Positions 19,390 to 29,240 of a stretch of DNA of 64,000 nucleotides are shown one piece after another. The position numbers and the translations under genes are program-made. Position 1 is the first letter of the stretch, and every line of letters begins with the position of its first letter. The notes beneath the pieces are model-generated. The model was not told where the DNA came from and ran no database searches. It saw only the letters and a list, made by a program, of their open reading frames with translations. Source of the stretch: Branchipolynoe longqiensis (taxonomy: Eukaryota; Annelida; Polychaeta; Phyllodocida; Polynoidae); contig CM059198.1 of the NCBI GenBank assembly GCA_030323885.1, positions 54,982,417-55,046,416 of the forward strand. The letters run 5' to 3'.

Positions 19390-19717
19390 AAAGCTGCATA
19401 GTCCAATGAAATATCAAATTTTCAAAACCAAACAAATTATCTAGATTTGATTTTACATATCTAACTTAGATAGTGATGCACTTATTAAGCATTTGTTTCT
19501 GCGTAGAAGGCAATACTGAGTCAATTTAACAGAACCTGTTAAGTTTTGGCAAGCTTGCCAAAACTACTTTTCCATGTTTGCACTCAAAATATCTCATACG
19601 GTTACCATTTAAAATAAAAGTAACTTTGAACTAATGTAAAGTAAATACTAGTGATCGATCTAATATATTTGTCTCAGAAAAAATACAGAAATTCAAAACC
19701 ATCGGACTATGCAACTT
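19390..19717. mobile_element. family A element, complete, TTAA at both ends
   Basis: TTAA then AGCTGCATAGTCCAATG at the left, CCATCGGACTATGCAACT then TTAA at the right. The interior is intact. This is a useful reference copy. Confidence 0.92.
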
Positions 19718-19744
19718 TAAGCAGGAGAAATTTCAACTGCAAAC

Positions 19745-19905
19745 AGTTGGGTCACCATTATTCCACTGCTCCTTGCCTGATCTTAGTATTACCAAGCACT
19801 AGGTTAGATAGATAAGTTGTGACGTCATTGCTTTGAATTGGTCGGGATCTAAAATATTATGACCTGCCACAGGGGAAGTGGGCACTCAACTCATGTGGCC
19901 ATTAA
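19745..19905 (-). mobile_element. SINE S relic
   Basis: Weak but ordered matches: GGTCACC, TCCTTGCCTGATCTTAGTATTACC, AAGCACTAGGTTAG and TTGGTCGGGATC. It is strongly decayed. Confidence 0.45.
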
Positions 19906-20022
19906 TGTTCAGTGATCAGTTACAAATGGGGGGGGGGGGGGGGGAGAAATGGAAAGAGAGGAGGAGGGTTGGGAGTGCTTTCTGTGTGGGTGCCTTGTTT
20001 ATGTGCATGACTCCTTCATTAA

Positions 20023-20286
20023 AGCTAAGATTCCATATACGCGGTATGCGAATGCGGCAAAAAATGGAAAAGCATGTAAAGGCGCAGTAGTGCTTCCATA
20101 CCTCCGAATGCGATTGCGGCAAATGGATCGACCCATGGACCGATCAGTGCGAATGCGAAAACGAATGCTGCTGCGTTTGCCATAGGACACGACAAGAACT
20201 TTGCCTTTTCTTCACAAATTTTGAGCAAAAAAAACCCCAAAATGGCAGGGGTAGCTGTCACATACCGCGTATATGGAATCTTAGCT
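20023..20286. mobile_element. foldback element, ATTCCATATACGCGGTATG family (copy 1, 264 bp)
   Basis: It has perfect 26-bp terminal inverted repeats beginning AGCTAAGATTCCATATACGC. The left flank is TTAA, the right flank TTAG. The interior repeats CGAATGCGGCAAA and GATCGACCCATGGACCGATC words. No ORF of note. Confidence 0.93.
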
Positions 20287-20495
20287 TTAGTCTCCACACA
20301 AGGTCACCCAAGAACCATTACGAGTGGCTGTAAATTAACATACTTGCGGTTAAGTGCCTTTGTCCAGTCATACCACTTAATGTGCAACCCGGCTAACCAA
20401 CAAACACCCACCACTCGGTCAGATCAGGGTCAGGCCCCCAGTGACATATAACAGATTAAAGTTGCACAGTCCAATGACTTTGATATTTTAGAGTT

Positions 20496-20836
20496 GCATA
20501 GTCCGATGGTTTTGAATTTCGGTATTTTTTCTGAGATAAATATATTAGATCGATCAACTACTTTACATTAGTTCAAAGTTACTTTTATTTTAAATGGTAA
20601 ACTTTTGAGATATTTTGAGTGCAAACATGGAAAATTAGTTTTGGCATGCTTGCCAAAACTCTGACACCATAGACTTCTGCAGTAACAGGTTCTGTTAAAT
20701 TGACTCAGTATTGCCTTCTACCCAGAAACAAATGCTTAATAAGTGCATCAGTATCTAAGTTAGATATATATAAAAATCAAATCTAAATAATCGGTTTGCT
20801 TTTGAAAATTTGATATTTCATCGGACTATGCAGCTT
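20496..20836. mobile_element. family A element, complete
   Basis: AGTTGCATAGTCCGATGG at the left and CATCGGACTATGCAGCT + TTAA at the right. A second, short left end (TTAAAGTTGCACAGTCCAATG) lies just outside at 20457, suggesting a tandem or nested remnant. Confidence 0.92.
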
Positions 20837-20839
20837 TAA

Positions 20840-21175
20840 ATATAAACAAAAGAAAGTTTTCAATGAAAAGAGTATGTCGCTCAATATAATCGCATGGTCC
20901 ATACACATGCGAAGATGTGGAATTCAAGGCTATTTCAAGTTGTTGATGCAAATTCAAGAATCTCTTTATTCGGATTTCAGGAAAAGGAAAAATCAATGGC
21001 GAATGGCGATTTCAGACTAATTTAGATCAGTGGGGATAGTTTAATGGAATTCAAGGTTTTTCAAGACTAATTACCCAAAATAGATTAAATTCAAGGCCTT
21101 GAAATGGGTCAAATGAAGTTCCAAGACTTTTGAAGATGTTCCACACCCCGTACGGACCCTGTAAGTGTAATCCAG
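20840..21175. other. unclassified AT-rich sequence
   Basis: GAATTCAAGG words recur (20934, 21047, 21088), suggesting a decayed local repeat. A related TTAAATTCAAAGCCTTGAAATGGG stretch is at 45.6 kb, so part of this is a dispersed repeat. Confidence 0.45.
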
Positions 21176-21390
21176 ATTGCTTTAGTTTGAAGTAACTTCT
21201 AGTTCTATAGTGAAGAGTTAACGTTTGGAAATATTTTACGTGAAAACATACCGAAATTAATTTTGGTGTGAATGTCAAAATGTTTGACATCATAGGCCTA
21301 AGCAATGAAAGCTTTTATTGAATTGATTCAGTATTCCCTTCTATGCAGAAATACGTGCTTAATACGTGCACCAATATCAAAGTTGGGGTG
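21176..21390. mobile_element. family A interior fragment
   Basis: TTTAGTTTGAAGTAACTTCT to GTGCTTAATACGTGCACCAATATC. Both ends are missing. Confidence 0.75.
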
Positions 21391-21803
21391 TCTGGGGTAG
21401 AGAAGAGGGTTAGAGAATGTGAGTGTGTGTGGGGGGGGGATCTAATTGGGAGTACAATCAAATTTACCTAAGTTTTTGGTTTAGAAAATCTCTCTGATAC
21501 ACATGCACACGCACACACCACCTACCTCTCATCCTGCGACACGCCACTGTGCGAGATGACAACCCCTGGTCGGGTCACTATAAAACCGCATGGACCCCCA
21601 CATACCTCATACAGACCGCATGTTGCCGTGGTTGGAACGTGACAGAGGCCTCAGTAAATGTTACCCACCAACCAGTCCCCGCCCGCCTCACTCACCGCCA
21701 TGACTAGCGCCAAAATACACACACACACACACACACAAAAACATAAAAAAACTCACAAAGGGTTGGTCTCACCCCAACCTCCCCAACTTCAAACACGTAA
21801 CCC
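21391..21803. other. no gene; CA repeats
   Basis: GTGTGTGTGGGGGGGG near 21424 and (CA)n at 21716-21736. Otherwise unclassified. Confidence 0.45.
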
Positions 21804-22130
21804 GCCGCGGTGGCCAGATCGGTAGAGCGCAGGCCTCCCGTTCGGAAGGTAGCGAGTTCAATTCCTGGTCGAGTCAAACCATTGACTTACAAAAATTGAT
21901 ACTTTCCACTTTGTAGCCAGTCGATCGCCATTATTAGGATAGGCCAAGGACTGGTGGACTCGGTATCAGGATAACGTGACTAAGTGGGATGTTGGGTCAT
22001 GCTGCTGAAGACCTGATCTCCCAGAGGGGCAGCACTATAAAGTCACCATGAGTGCGCACTGTCACAAGTCGGTACCCGTCCTGATGACCTTAGATGTTGC
22101 CAGGACGTAAAACTTTGCCAACCAACCAAC
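21804..22130 (+). mobile_element. SINE S, near full length, plus orientation
   Basis: Head CGCCGCGGTGGCCAGATCGG with GAGTTCAATTCCTGG as B-box, body, and tail TGCCAACCAACCAAC. Confidence 0.92.
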
Positions 22131-22348
22131 CTAACCCGCCTACTGTGTGGACCATGAGTGCAGAATCCTAACTCGGACACACTCAGAATGTCTACCGCGA
22201 TGTATGACAAATGTCTTGTGTTTTTAGAACAAATCAAAAAGAAGGAAGGAAATGTGTGTTTTGATGTCTTTGTTTCTGGAGTTTTTTTTACGGATGTTTG
22301 TGGAAACTTGCTGTTAAAACTCGTGCTGACTGGAGACGGTGTGTCCGT

Positions 22349-22352
22349 TTGC

Positions 22353-22383
<31 letters not shown>

Positions 22384-22390
22384 TGTCCCC
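22349..22390. repeat. (GC)n(GT)n alternating purine-pyrimidine tract
   Basis: GCGCGCGCGCGCGCGTGTGT and onward, a sequence class prone to left-handed DNA. Confidence 0.9.
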
Positions 22391-23028
22391 CTGTGCGCGC
22401 GTGCTTGTGCACGTGTGTGCGTTAGGGGATAGAGAAGGGGGTTAGAGAATGTGAGTGGGGGAAAGTCCAGTCATCACAGAGCCCCGCACACCTGACGTCG
22501 TCTCCCCCCCCCCCCCCTCCCGCCCACCCGGGCCTCACCCCTCCAGGAATCAGTCACAACCCTCCTCCGCCACCCCTCCCCTCTACATCCCCGAGTGGAT
22601 GTGTGGCCGCAGTATCAACCCACAGACACACGTAAACTGTATGAGAACGCGCGGGGGTGGGGGAGGAGAGGAGTATGGGGGTAGGGTTGTTTGGTGAAAC
22701 TTTATGGTGCATGTAGCATGTCATTGATTCATTAATTGATTGATTGACTGACGCCATGACAACATTTGACAACATTTGAGTTGCCCCGAGTATACACTTT
22801 CTACTCCGTGCTGCTCCCCATTTTTGCATGAACTACAGTGACTGGTGCTGTACATTATACAGCAGGAGCCACTCTCTTAATTCCACAGGATCGGTGCTGT
22901 AACTAATACAGCAGTGATCAAACTTAGATTATATAGACTGTCAATTTCAATAGTAAGATGGCTGGAAGACCAGTGCTCCGGCGCTGACAAATGTCATATT
23001 CAGATGAATAAATACTTTACCCAAAAAA
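22391..23028. other. no gene; homopolymer-rich
   Basis: It contains a C run at 22505-22517 and GGGGGTGGGGGAGG near 22654. The short segment 21410-21440 (AGAGAAGAGGGTTAGAGAATG) recurs at 22430-22456, a small dispersed repeat. Confidence 0.45.
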
Positions 23029-23116
23029 AAATCTGAGGTCATATCAGGACGGGTACTGACTTGTACTAGTGCACACTCATGGCGGCTTTATAGTGCTGCC
23101 CCACTAGGAGACTGCC
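23029..23116 (-). mobile_element. SINE S fragment
   Basis: AGGTCATATCAGGACGGGTA to TATAGTGCTGCCCCACTAGGAGAC only. Confidence 0.85.
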
Positions 23117-23133
23117 ATGATTATCCAATACCC

Positions 23134-23483
23134 ACAGATGAAAGGGTCTCCAGCAACAACAAAAAGCAGAAATCAGGCCGAGACCCTGGCAGACCTATCG
23201 GGTTCTGGCAAATTTTCGCGAAAACACGGATATTCCCCCATACGATTAGCTGCCAGGGAATCGCAGAAAAATGATGGAAGTCAGGTTTCAACTCTCCTTG
23301 TTAGGACTATATTTTATCGCCCATGTCTAACTCATTCCTGTTTGGATTTTATATTCTAGCAACATCTAAGGTCATATATAAGAATGGGATTCGGACTAAC
23401 CATTTGTGAAGGTTATTAGTGAAAATTTAAAAAATGGCGGAAATCACAGAAATCCACGAAATAGCAGAGATCTTTCATCCCTG
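23134..23483. mobile_element. hAT-like short element (CAGGGATGAAAG ends), diverged
   Basis: Left CAGATGAAAGGGTCTCC, right GATCTTTCATCCCTG. The interior GCCAGGGAATCGCAG ... GGAAGTCAGGTTTCAA matches the 46.6 and 52.1 kb copies. It carries a 22-nt patch of SINE S tail (GCAACATCTAAGGTCATATA) at about 23359. Confidence 0.75.
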
Positions 23484-23665
23484 TCCAACACCATAGCCAG
23501 TCGTGTTATTATGGGAACTGAGTCACACGGTCCTGGACCATGCAATGGAATGGCAAGTACCAATCTTGTAAAACACTTCAATTGCTGCCTTCATTGAGTC
23601 ACGGACTGAGAGCAGGAACTGACTGTCGGAACATATTAGATTCCAGCATGAAATCTAGTTCTGTT

Positions 23666-23983
23666 GATTGTTGTTTTACGCCATAGCAACATTTAGTCAT
23701 ACCAGGACGGGTACCGACTTGTGCAAGTATGCACTCATGGCGACTTTATAGTGTTGCCCCACTGAGAGACCAGGCCACCAGCACCATGACCCGAAATCCC
23801 ACACAGTCACATTATCCTGATACTGCGCTAACAGTCCTTGTCCTATCCTATTAATGTTGAGCGTCAGGCTAGGTAGTGACAAGTATAAATGCTATAAGTC
23901 ATTGGTTTGACTCGGCTGGGATTTGAACTCCTGACCTTCCACACGAGAAGCCAGCGCTCTACCGATTCAGCCACCACATCTGG
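23666..23983 (-). mobile_element. SINE S, near full length, 10-bp target duplication
   Basis: TAGTTCTGTT occurs at 23656-23665 and 23984-23993, flanking a complete element from GATTGTTGTTTTACGCC to CAGCCACCACATCTGG. Confidence 0.93.
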
Positions 23984-23999
23984 TAGTTCTGTTAAATAT

Positions 24000-24716
24000 T
24001 GGCAACTGGAGCAGTTAGGTTGGTATTGTTTAATTAAGATGTTCCCTCAACACTGTTCAATATTGGTAATTGGAGCAGTTAGGTTGGTATTGTTTAATTA
24101 AGATGTTCCCTCAACACTGTTCTATATTGGTAATTGGAGCAGTTAGGTTGGTATTGTTTAATTAAGATGTTCCCTCAACACTGTTCTATATTGGTAATTG
24201 GAGCGGTTAGGTTGGTATTGTTTAATTAAGATGTTCCCTCAACACTGTTCAATATTGGCAATTGGAGCAGTTAGGGTGGTATTGCTTAATTAAGATGTTC
24301 CCTCAACACTGTTCAATATTGGTAATTGGAGCGGTTAGGTTGGTATTGTTTAATTAAGATGTTCCCTCAACACTGTTCAATATTGGTAATTGGAGCAGTT
24401 AGGTTGGTATTGTTTAATTAAGATGTTCCCTCAACACTGTTCTATATTGGTAATTGGAGCGGTTAGGTTGGTATTGTTTAATTAAGATGTTCCCTCAACA
24501 CTGTTCAATATTGGTAATTGGACCAGTTACTGAGTTAGGTTGGTATTGTTTAATTAAGATCTTCCCTCAACACTGTTCAATATTGGTAATTGGAGCAGTT
24601 AGGTTGGTATTGTTTAATTAAGATGTTCCCTCAACACTGTTCAATATTGGTAATTGGAGCAGTTAGGTTGGTATTTTTTAATTAAGATGTTCCCTCAACC
24701 CTTTTGAATATTGCTA
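24000..24716. repeat. 64-bp tandem repeat array, about 11 copies
   Basis: The unit GGAGCAGTTAGGTTGGTATT ... TTAATTAAGATGTTCCCTC recurs exactly every 64 bp (24011, 24075, 24139, ...). Copies are almost identical. One carries a small insertion (GACCAGTTACTGAGTTAGG near 24521). Each unit contains TTTAATTAA. The SINE target duplication at 23984-23993 abuts the array. Confidence 0.96.
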
Positions 24717-25145
24717 AATTTAATAGAGCCATCTATTAAATTTACCTTGTTATTCGCCAAACATAAAACAACCCCGGCAACACTGCGCTCAATTTATTGT
24801 TGTCTTGCTTCGTATTATACAACATTTTATATTTATTTTGGTGGACAGGCATTGTTTCCACTCACAGGTCGTGCCGCAGTAAAGAAATGGACAATATACA
24901 CATACTATAGCATTGAGATAGAATTGAGCATTGTACTATTCCTAGCCAGGACTACATTATACAGCAGTTTTCTTTACTCACACTCACAACACACTACCAT
25001 GGATGCATTTCCAGATCAGCATTCTCAAGAAAAACATTCATGTTGCTACCTAGGTTCATTTTGAGATGGGCACAGTTTGCCAAAGTCAAAACACGAAGCT
25101 TCTTACAGAGAGCGATATTTTCTAAGAAATCTGTGTGTGTATGTA
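24717..25145. other. unclassified sequence
   Basis: A 117-codon open frame on the plus strand (24711-25064) has no recognisable motif and an AT-driven composition. I do not call it a gene. Confidence 0.4.
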
Positions 25146-25147
25146 TG

Positions 25148-25330
25148 TGTCATGGGGGTGATGAAAATGGGAAATATTGCGCCTAGAGCGGGACTCGAAC
25201 CCACATCTCTTTGCATTCCGGGCCAGTGTGCTAACCACCACACCACCTAGGCTCCCTGACATCAACACACCCCCCACGCCCACCTGTCTATGTGGTTACT
25301 TGCCTGAGAGGTCAGTGCAGACCACTACAC
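25148..25330 (-). mobile_element. third tRNA-headed SINE family (E), copy 1
   Basis: Read on the minus strand: CCTAGGTGGTGTGGTGGTTA (A-box), GTGGGTTCGAGTCCCGC (B-box) and AGGCGCAATATTTCCCATTT. It is a near-duplicate of 25466-25650. Confidence 0.85.
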
Positions 25331-25465
25331 TCGTCCCCCTGGAATTGTAAGTCTTGTAATGCTTACAATTACATACACACAGGCAATGCACTAACACATA
25401 CATACACAGGGTAGGTTCAACAACCATACAGCGCAAAGCTTGTACAGGATCCTGGTCACGGCACC

Positions 25466-25650
25466 AGTGTCATGGGGGTGATGAAAATGGGAAATATTGC
25501 GCCTAGAGCGGGACTCGAACCCACATCTCTTTGCATTCCGGGCCAGTGTGCTAACCACCACACCACCTAGGCTCCCTGATATCAACACACTCCCCACGCC
25601 TACCTGTCTATGTGGTTACTTGCCTGAGAGGTCAGCGCAGACCACTACAT
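25466..25650 (-). mobile_element. SINE E, copy 2
   Basis: Almost identical to copy 1 and offset by 318 bp in the same orientation. A local segmental duplication or two very young insertions would both explain it. Confidence 0.88.
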
Positions 25651-25892
25651 ATGTGATGGTGGTGGGGGGTACCTCGAAACGGTGTTTATAGTTTACACAG
25701 TCACTGAACACTATTGTGGAAGTATGTGCCACAGAACTGGAGACTTAACAAATACTACTATCCAAAGCCCCCCCACTCTGCCCCCTCTGCAGCATCTGTA
25801 CAGTCCAACACAAGCTGTTTCACTAATTTCTCATCGAGCAGCTTTGTGCAATGAATTAATGCAAATGTATACAACAACAGAATTGTGGTGTA

Positions 25893-26070
25893 CTGTCGCA
25901 GGGGGTCGTGAAAATGGGAAATATTGCGCCTAGAGCGGGAATCGAGCCCACATCTCTTGCATTCCGGCCCAGTGTGCTAATCATTACATCACCTAGGCTC
26001 CATGATGTCACCACCCTACCTACATACCTATCTATGTAGCTCCTTGCCTGAGGTGAGTGCAGACTACTAC
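25893..26070 (-). mobile_element. SINE E, copy 3, diverged
   Basis: GGGAAATATTGCGCCTAGAG, CATTCCGGCCCAGTGTGC and CACCTAGGCTCC in the same order as copies 1 and 2, with more substitutions. Confidence 0.85.
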
Positions 26071-26174
26071 TAGTACTACAGTATTAAAAGCACTGATTAT
26101 GGAATGGGATATCCAGCACTGGACTTGGGCACAGCCCGTATCATCTTGGTGACACAAAGGAAATGTATATTATA

Positions 26175-26325
26175 GTAGTTTGCACTGACCTTTCAGGCAA
26201 GGAGCCACATAGACATGTAGGCATGGAAAGGGTGATTGCTTCAGGGAGTCTAGGTAGCGTAACGGTTAGCACACAAGCACCAAATCCTGCACTAGATGCA
26301 ATATTTCCTATGTCCATGACAATAT
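26175..26325 (+). mobile_element. SINE E, copy 4, opposite orientation, internal deletion
   Basis: TTTGCACTGACCTTTCAGGC, CAGGGAGTCTAGGTAGCGTAAC and GTTAGCACACAAGC are followed directly by GATGCAATATTTCC, so the anticodon and T-arm part is missing. Confidence 0.75.
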
Positions 26326-26632
26326 TCTTAATTCATTCCCTTAAAAGGGAGACAACGGATAAAGGTCCTGCTTTCACTGCTCTGATCGAAAGGGCAGTCA
26401 AATGGGACAAAAATAATTTGTATATTGAAAAATTGTTTGCACATGGAAAGCGTTTGTCGATGGCAGGGGTCGCTGAAGACGTATTACTATTAGTGTACAC
26501 TATATATTGTAAACAAGATAGCATTGCATCTTCTAAGTTCTAGCAACCACAGAATTTGTGAGTAGTACATGTACAAAGAATGTGCCTCCCTTTGAGCACA
26601 TCAAGAGGCGCTACTACCTTTGACTCAGCGTT

Positions 26633-26977
26633 TAAAGTTGCAGTCCGATGAAAATATCAAATTTTCAAAAACAAAACAATTATCTAGATTTTATTCTACA
26701 TATCTAACTTAGATACTGGTGCACTTATTAAACATTTGTCATCACACTGAATGGAATACAGATGCAATTGAAGCAAACCTGTTACTGCAGATGCCTAGGG
26801 TGTCAGACAGAGTTTTGGAGTGCTTGCCAAAATTAATTTTGCATGGTTGTACGTCAAATATCTCCAAAGTTAACCATAAAAGTTGCTGCAAACTAAAGTA
26901 AGGTAGTCTATAGCGACCAATCTAATGTATTTATCTCAGAAAATGACAGAAACTCTAAGCCATCAGACTATGCAACT
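26633..26977. mobile_element. family A element, TTAA at both ends
   Basis: TTAA + AGTTGCAGTCCGATG at the left and CCATCAGACTATGCAACT + TTAA at the right, with intact interior order. Confidence 0.9.
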
Positions 26978-26984
26978 TTAAGTG

Positions 26985-27535
26985 GCAGTGCTGATTTAGT
27001 GCCCGTCCTAGTGACGTCAGAAGTTGTTAGTACATAAAACCCCAATCGATCAATAACTGATTGGCTTCTGTATTATAAAATTCACAAGTAAGGATTTGGA
27101 TGCAGTCAGAAAATCTAGATTTATGTTTTGCAATAATGTTTTTGTTTAATGCACACAATCACAGTAGTTCACAGTGCATGGTCTTTTTGTTGTTCAATAT
27201 GTTTATTCTGCTGAATAAGTTCTTTTGTCAGCGCCGAAGCACTGGTTTACCAGCCATTTGTTTAATTTGGGGTTATTTACACAAAAATAGTATATAGAGG
27301 AAGGTATTATACAATGGCTGTTGAATAGACAATTTGCAGCATATAACACAATGAAATTCTGTAACCAACAAGTTCCACAGCAATATGGCAACAGTAGTGT
27401 CATAAGACTACATCAATATTAAAAATGAATTTGCCAGGAGAAAGGAAGGAGTATTCATTCTTACAGAAAGTGTGTTGCCGTGTTTGGTCAGTATACATGC
27501 AATGTATCTAGATGCCGCGTTTTTGATACATTGAA
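26985..27535. other. unclassified AT-rich sequence
   Basis: 26995-27050 (GACGTCAGAAGTTGTTAGTAC) looks like a decayed SINE S body end. The rest is unassigned and has no coding signal. Confidence 0.4.
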
Positions 27536-27536
27536 C

Positions 27537-27770
27537 CCCCCCCCCCTCCCACCTCCCCCACACCCACACACGAGGCATCATGAACACACATCCACATAAT
27601 CCTGGTCTGTACACCCTCTACCTCCTGGGCCGGCCTGTTTTTTAACAACCAAACACAATTCTACGTTAAAGTAGGTTACGTCGCGGGAAAAATGAACAAA
27701 AACAAAAAAGGGGGTAGGAAATCTGTTCCCCAGTTGGGGTATTTCCCAGTCCCCCCCCCCCCCCCCCCCG
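27537..27770. other. two C-homopolymer runs
   Basis: Runs of C at about 27537-27546 and 27753-27769 within otherwise unclassified sequence. Confidence 0.7.
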
Positions 27771-27839
27771 ACAATGCCCATCCATCTCATCACGTCCAAT
27801 TCCAACCCGCTGACCCAGTGCACTCGTACCTTTTCCCTG

Positions 27840-28260
27840 TGTCTAGTTATTACAGACTATTTTGCTAACATGAATAAATCCTCATAACGACATGACACAG
27901 TTTAATAAAAATCGATAGGCTTCCATTGATTGATAATTAAATAAAATAATTAATGGCGATGACGAATTGAAAATATTTAAAGATATATGTCATAATAATA
28001 ATAATTCATTGGCTGCTAATAAATATTAGTGGTTGTCACTGAATAGTAATTAAATAATGCCCATAATATAGATTTGGAAATAATCTGAGTAAATAAATAT
28101 CCTCAGTGCTTAGTAACAAATTGTAACACATAAACTATATTATCGGTCAACTATTACAAACTAAACAGAATACCATGCCACGTATTATCAGTATGTAAAA
28201 GTTAATTTTGTGCAGTTGTAGCGTTTCTCAGGTATACCGGCATGAAAGACAACTTGTATT
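27840..28260. other. very AT-rich stretch, nothing assigned
   Basis: Strongly AT-rich with AATAATAATAAT runs. No repeat family or ORF identified. Confidence 0.5.
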
Positions 28261-28270
28261 GCAACTAAAA

Positions 28271-28344
28271 ATACACCACCTATATGACTAAATATAGGTG
28301 GTGTATATATTGTATATAGAAGCAAAGCAGCTATATACAATATA
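28271..28344. other. two adjacent perfect 14-bp hairpins
   Basis: ATACACCACCTATA (28271-28284) pairs with 28293-28306 across an 8-base spacer. TATATTGTATATAG (28306-28319) pairs with 28331-28344 across an 11-base spacer. The second hairpin begins at the last base of the first. Confidence 0.85.
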
Positions 28345-28365
28345 AATACTTGGAAAGTAATCGGG

Positions 28366-28721
28366 TGGTTGGCTGATTGCTGGAATTTTACATCCTGGCA
28401 ACATTTAAGGGCATATCAGGATGGGTAGCGACTTGTGACAGTGCGCATTCATGGTGACTTTATAGAGCTGCCCCAGTGGGAGACCAGGCCACCAGCACCA
28501 TGACCGGATATCCTACTCAGTCACATTATCCTGACACTGAGCGAACTAGTTCTTGCCATATCCTAATAATGCCAAGCACCTGGCTAGGAAGTGACAGGTA
28601 TACATTTTTAAGTCATCGCCATTGGTTTGACTCGACTAGGGTTCAAAACCTGTGGATTCGAATCACATCATCTACCAAAACGGGAGACGGACGCTCAACT
28701 CATTCGGCCATCCCGTCTGGT
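28366..28721 (-). mobile_element. SINE S, near full length, second head subtype
   Basis: Tail TGGTTGGCTGATTGCTGG to head GGCCATCCCGTCTGGT, with a probable 8-bp target duplication AAGTAATC (28355-28362 and 28727-28734). Confidence 0.9.
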
Positions 28722-28784
28722 CTGCGAAGTAATCAGTGAGGGGGGAAAGGTTTGAATAAAAACACGCACTATTGGTGACAAGCC

Positions 28785-29185
28785 AAATTCTTGGGTCGAG
28801 CAGCGCCCCAGTTTGCGTGACGTCACACGGCCCGACAAAGCAAGCGGAATGAGCAGTCCCACATGGAGAGGCTCATCGCACTACCCGGCCCTGGGGCAAC
28901 ACACGCCAGCAATGCTGGTCGAGAGGCGGCTCGATAAAATAACAGGACGGCCCAGCAGACTGCCTGGTGGTGGTGGTCGAGCGGCGTGCAGTGGCCGCAT
29001 GACACCGCTGCGTTGTTGGCAGGTTACGCGCGTGTCAGTGTAGGTTGCGACGTGGTCGAGGCGACCTGCAGTGTGCAATTCCAGCGTGCCACGCACTGGC
29101 ACCGCTCGGGCAAGCACACACGAAGTGGCCTGGTTGGTCGAGTGGCGGCCAAGTGCGCCCTGCCGTGAGTTGGTGGCGTGAGCCG
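28785..29185. repeat. GC-rich degenerate repeat with GGTCGAG(C/A)GGCG words
   Basis: GGTCGAG-N-GGCG recurs near 28795, 28917, 28974, 29053 and 29136, spaced 60-120 bp. Open frames on both strands are probably a by-product of GC content. A TGACGTCA site lies at about 28816. Confidence 0.5.
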
Positions 29186-29240
29186 CTCACCCACTGCACG
29201 GTGTGTGTGTGTGATGTGGTAGATCGGTATGTGAGAGATG

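Noticed and set aside
24711..25064. 117-codon plus-strand frame
   Set aside because: No motif, no splice context and it begins in the last decayed unit of the 64-bp array.
26163..26543. 126-codon plus-strand frame
   Set aside because: The first half is a SINE E copy. The remainder has no recognised domain and no support from splice sites.
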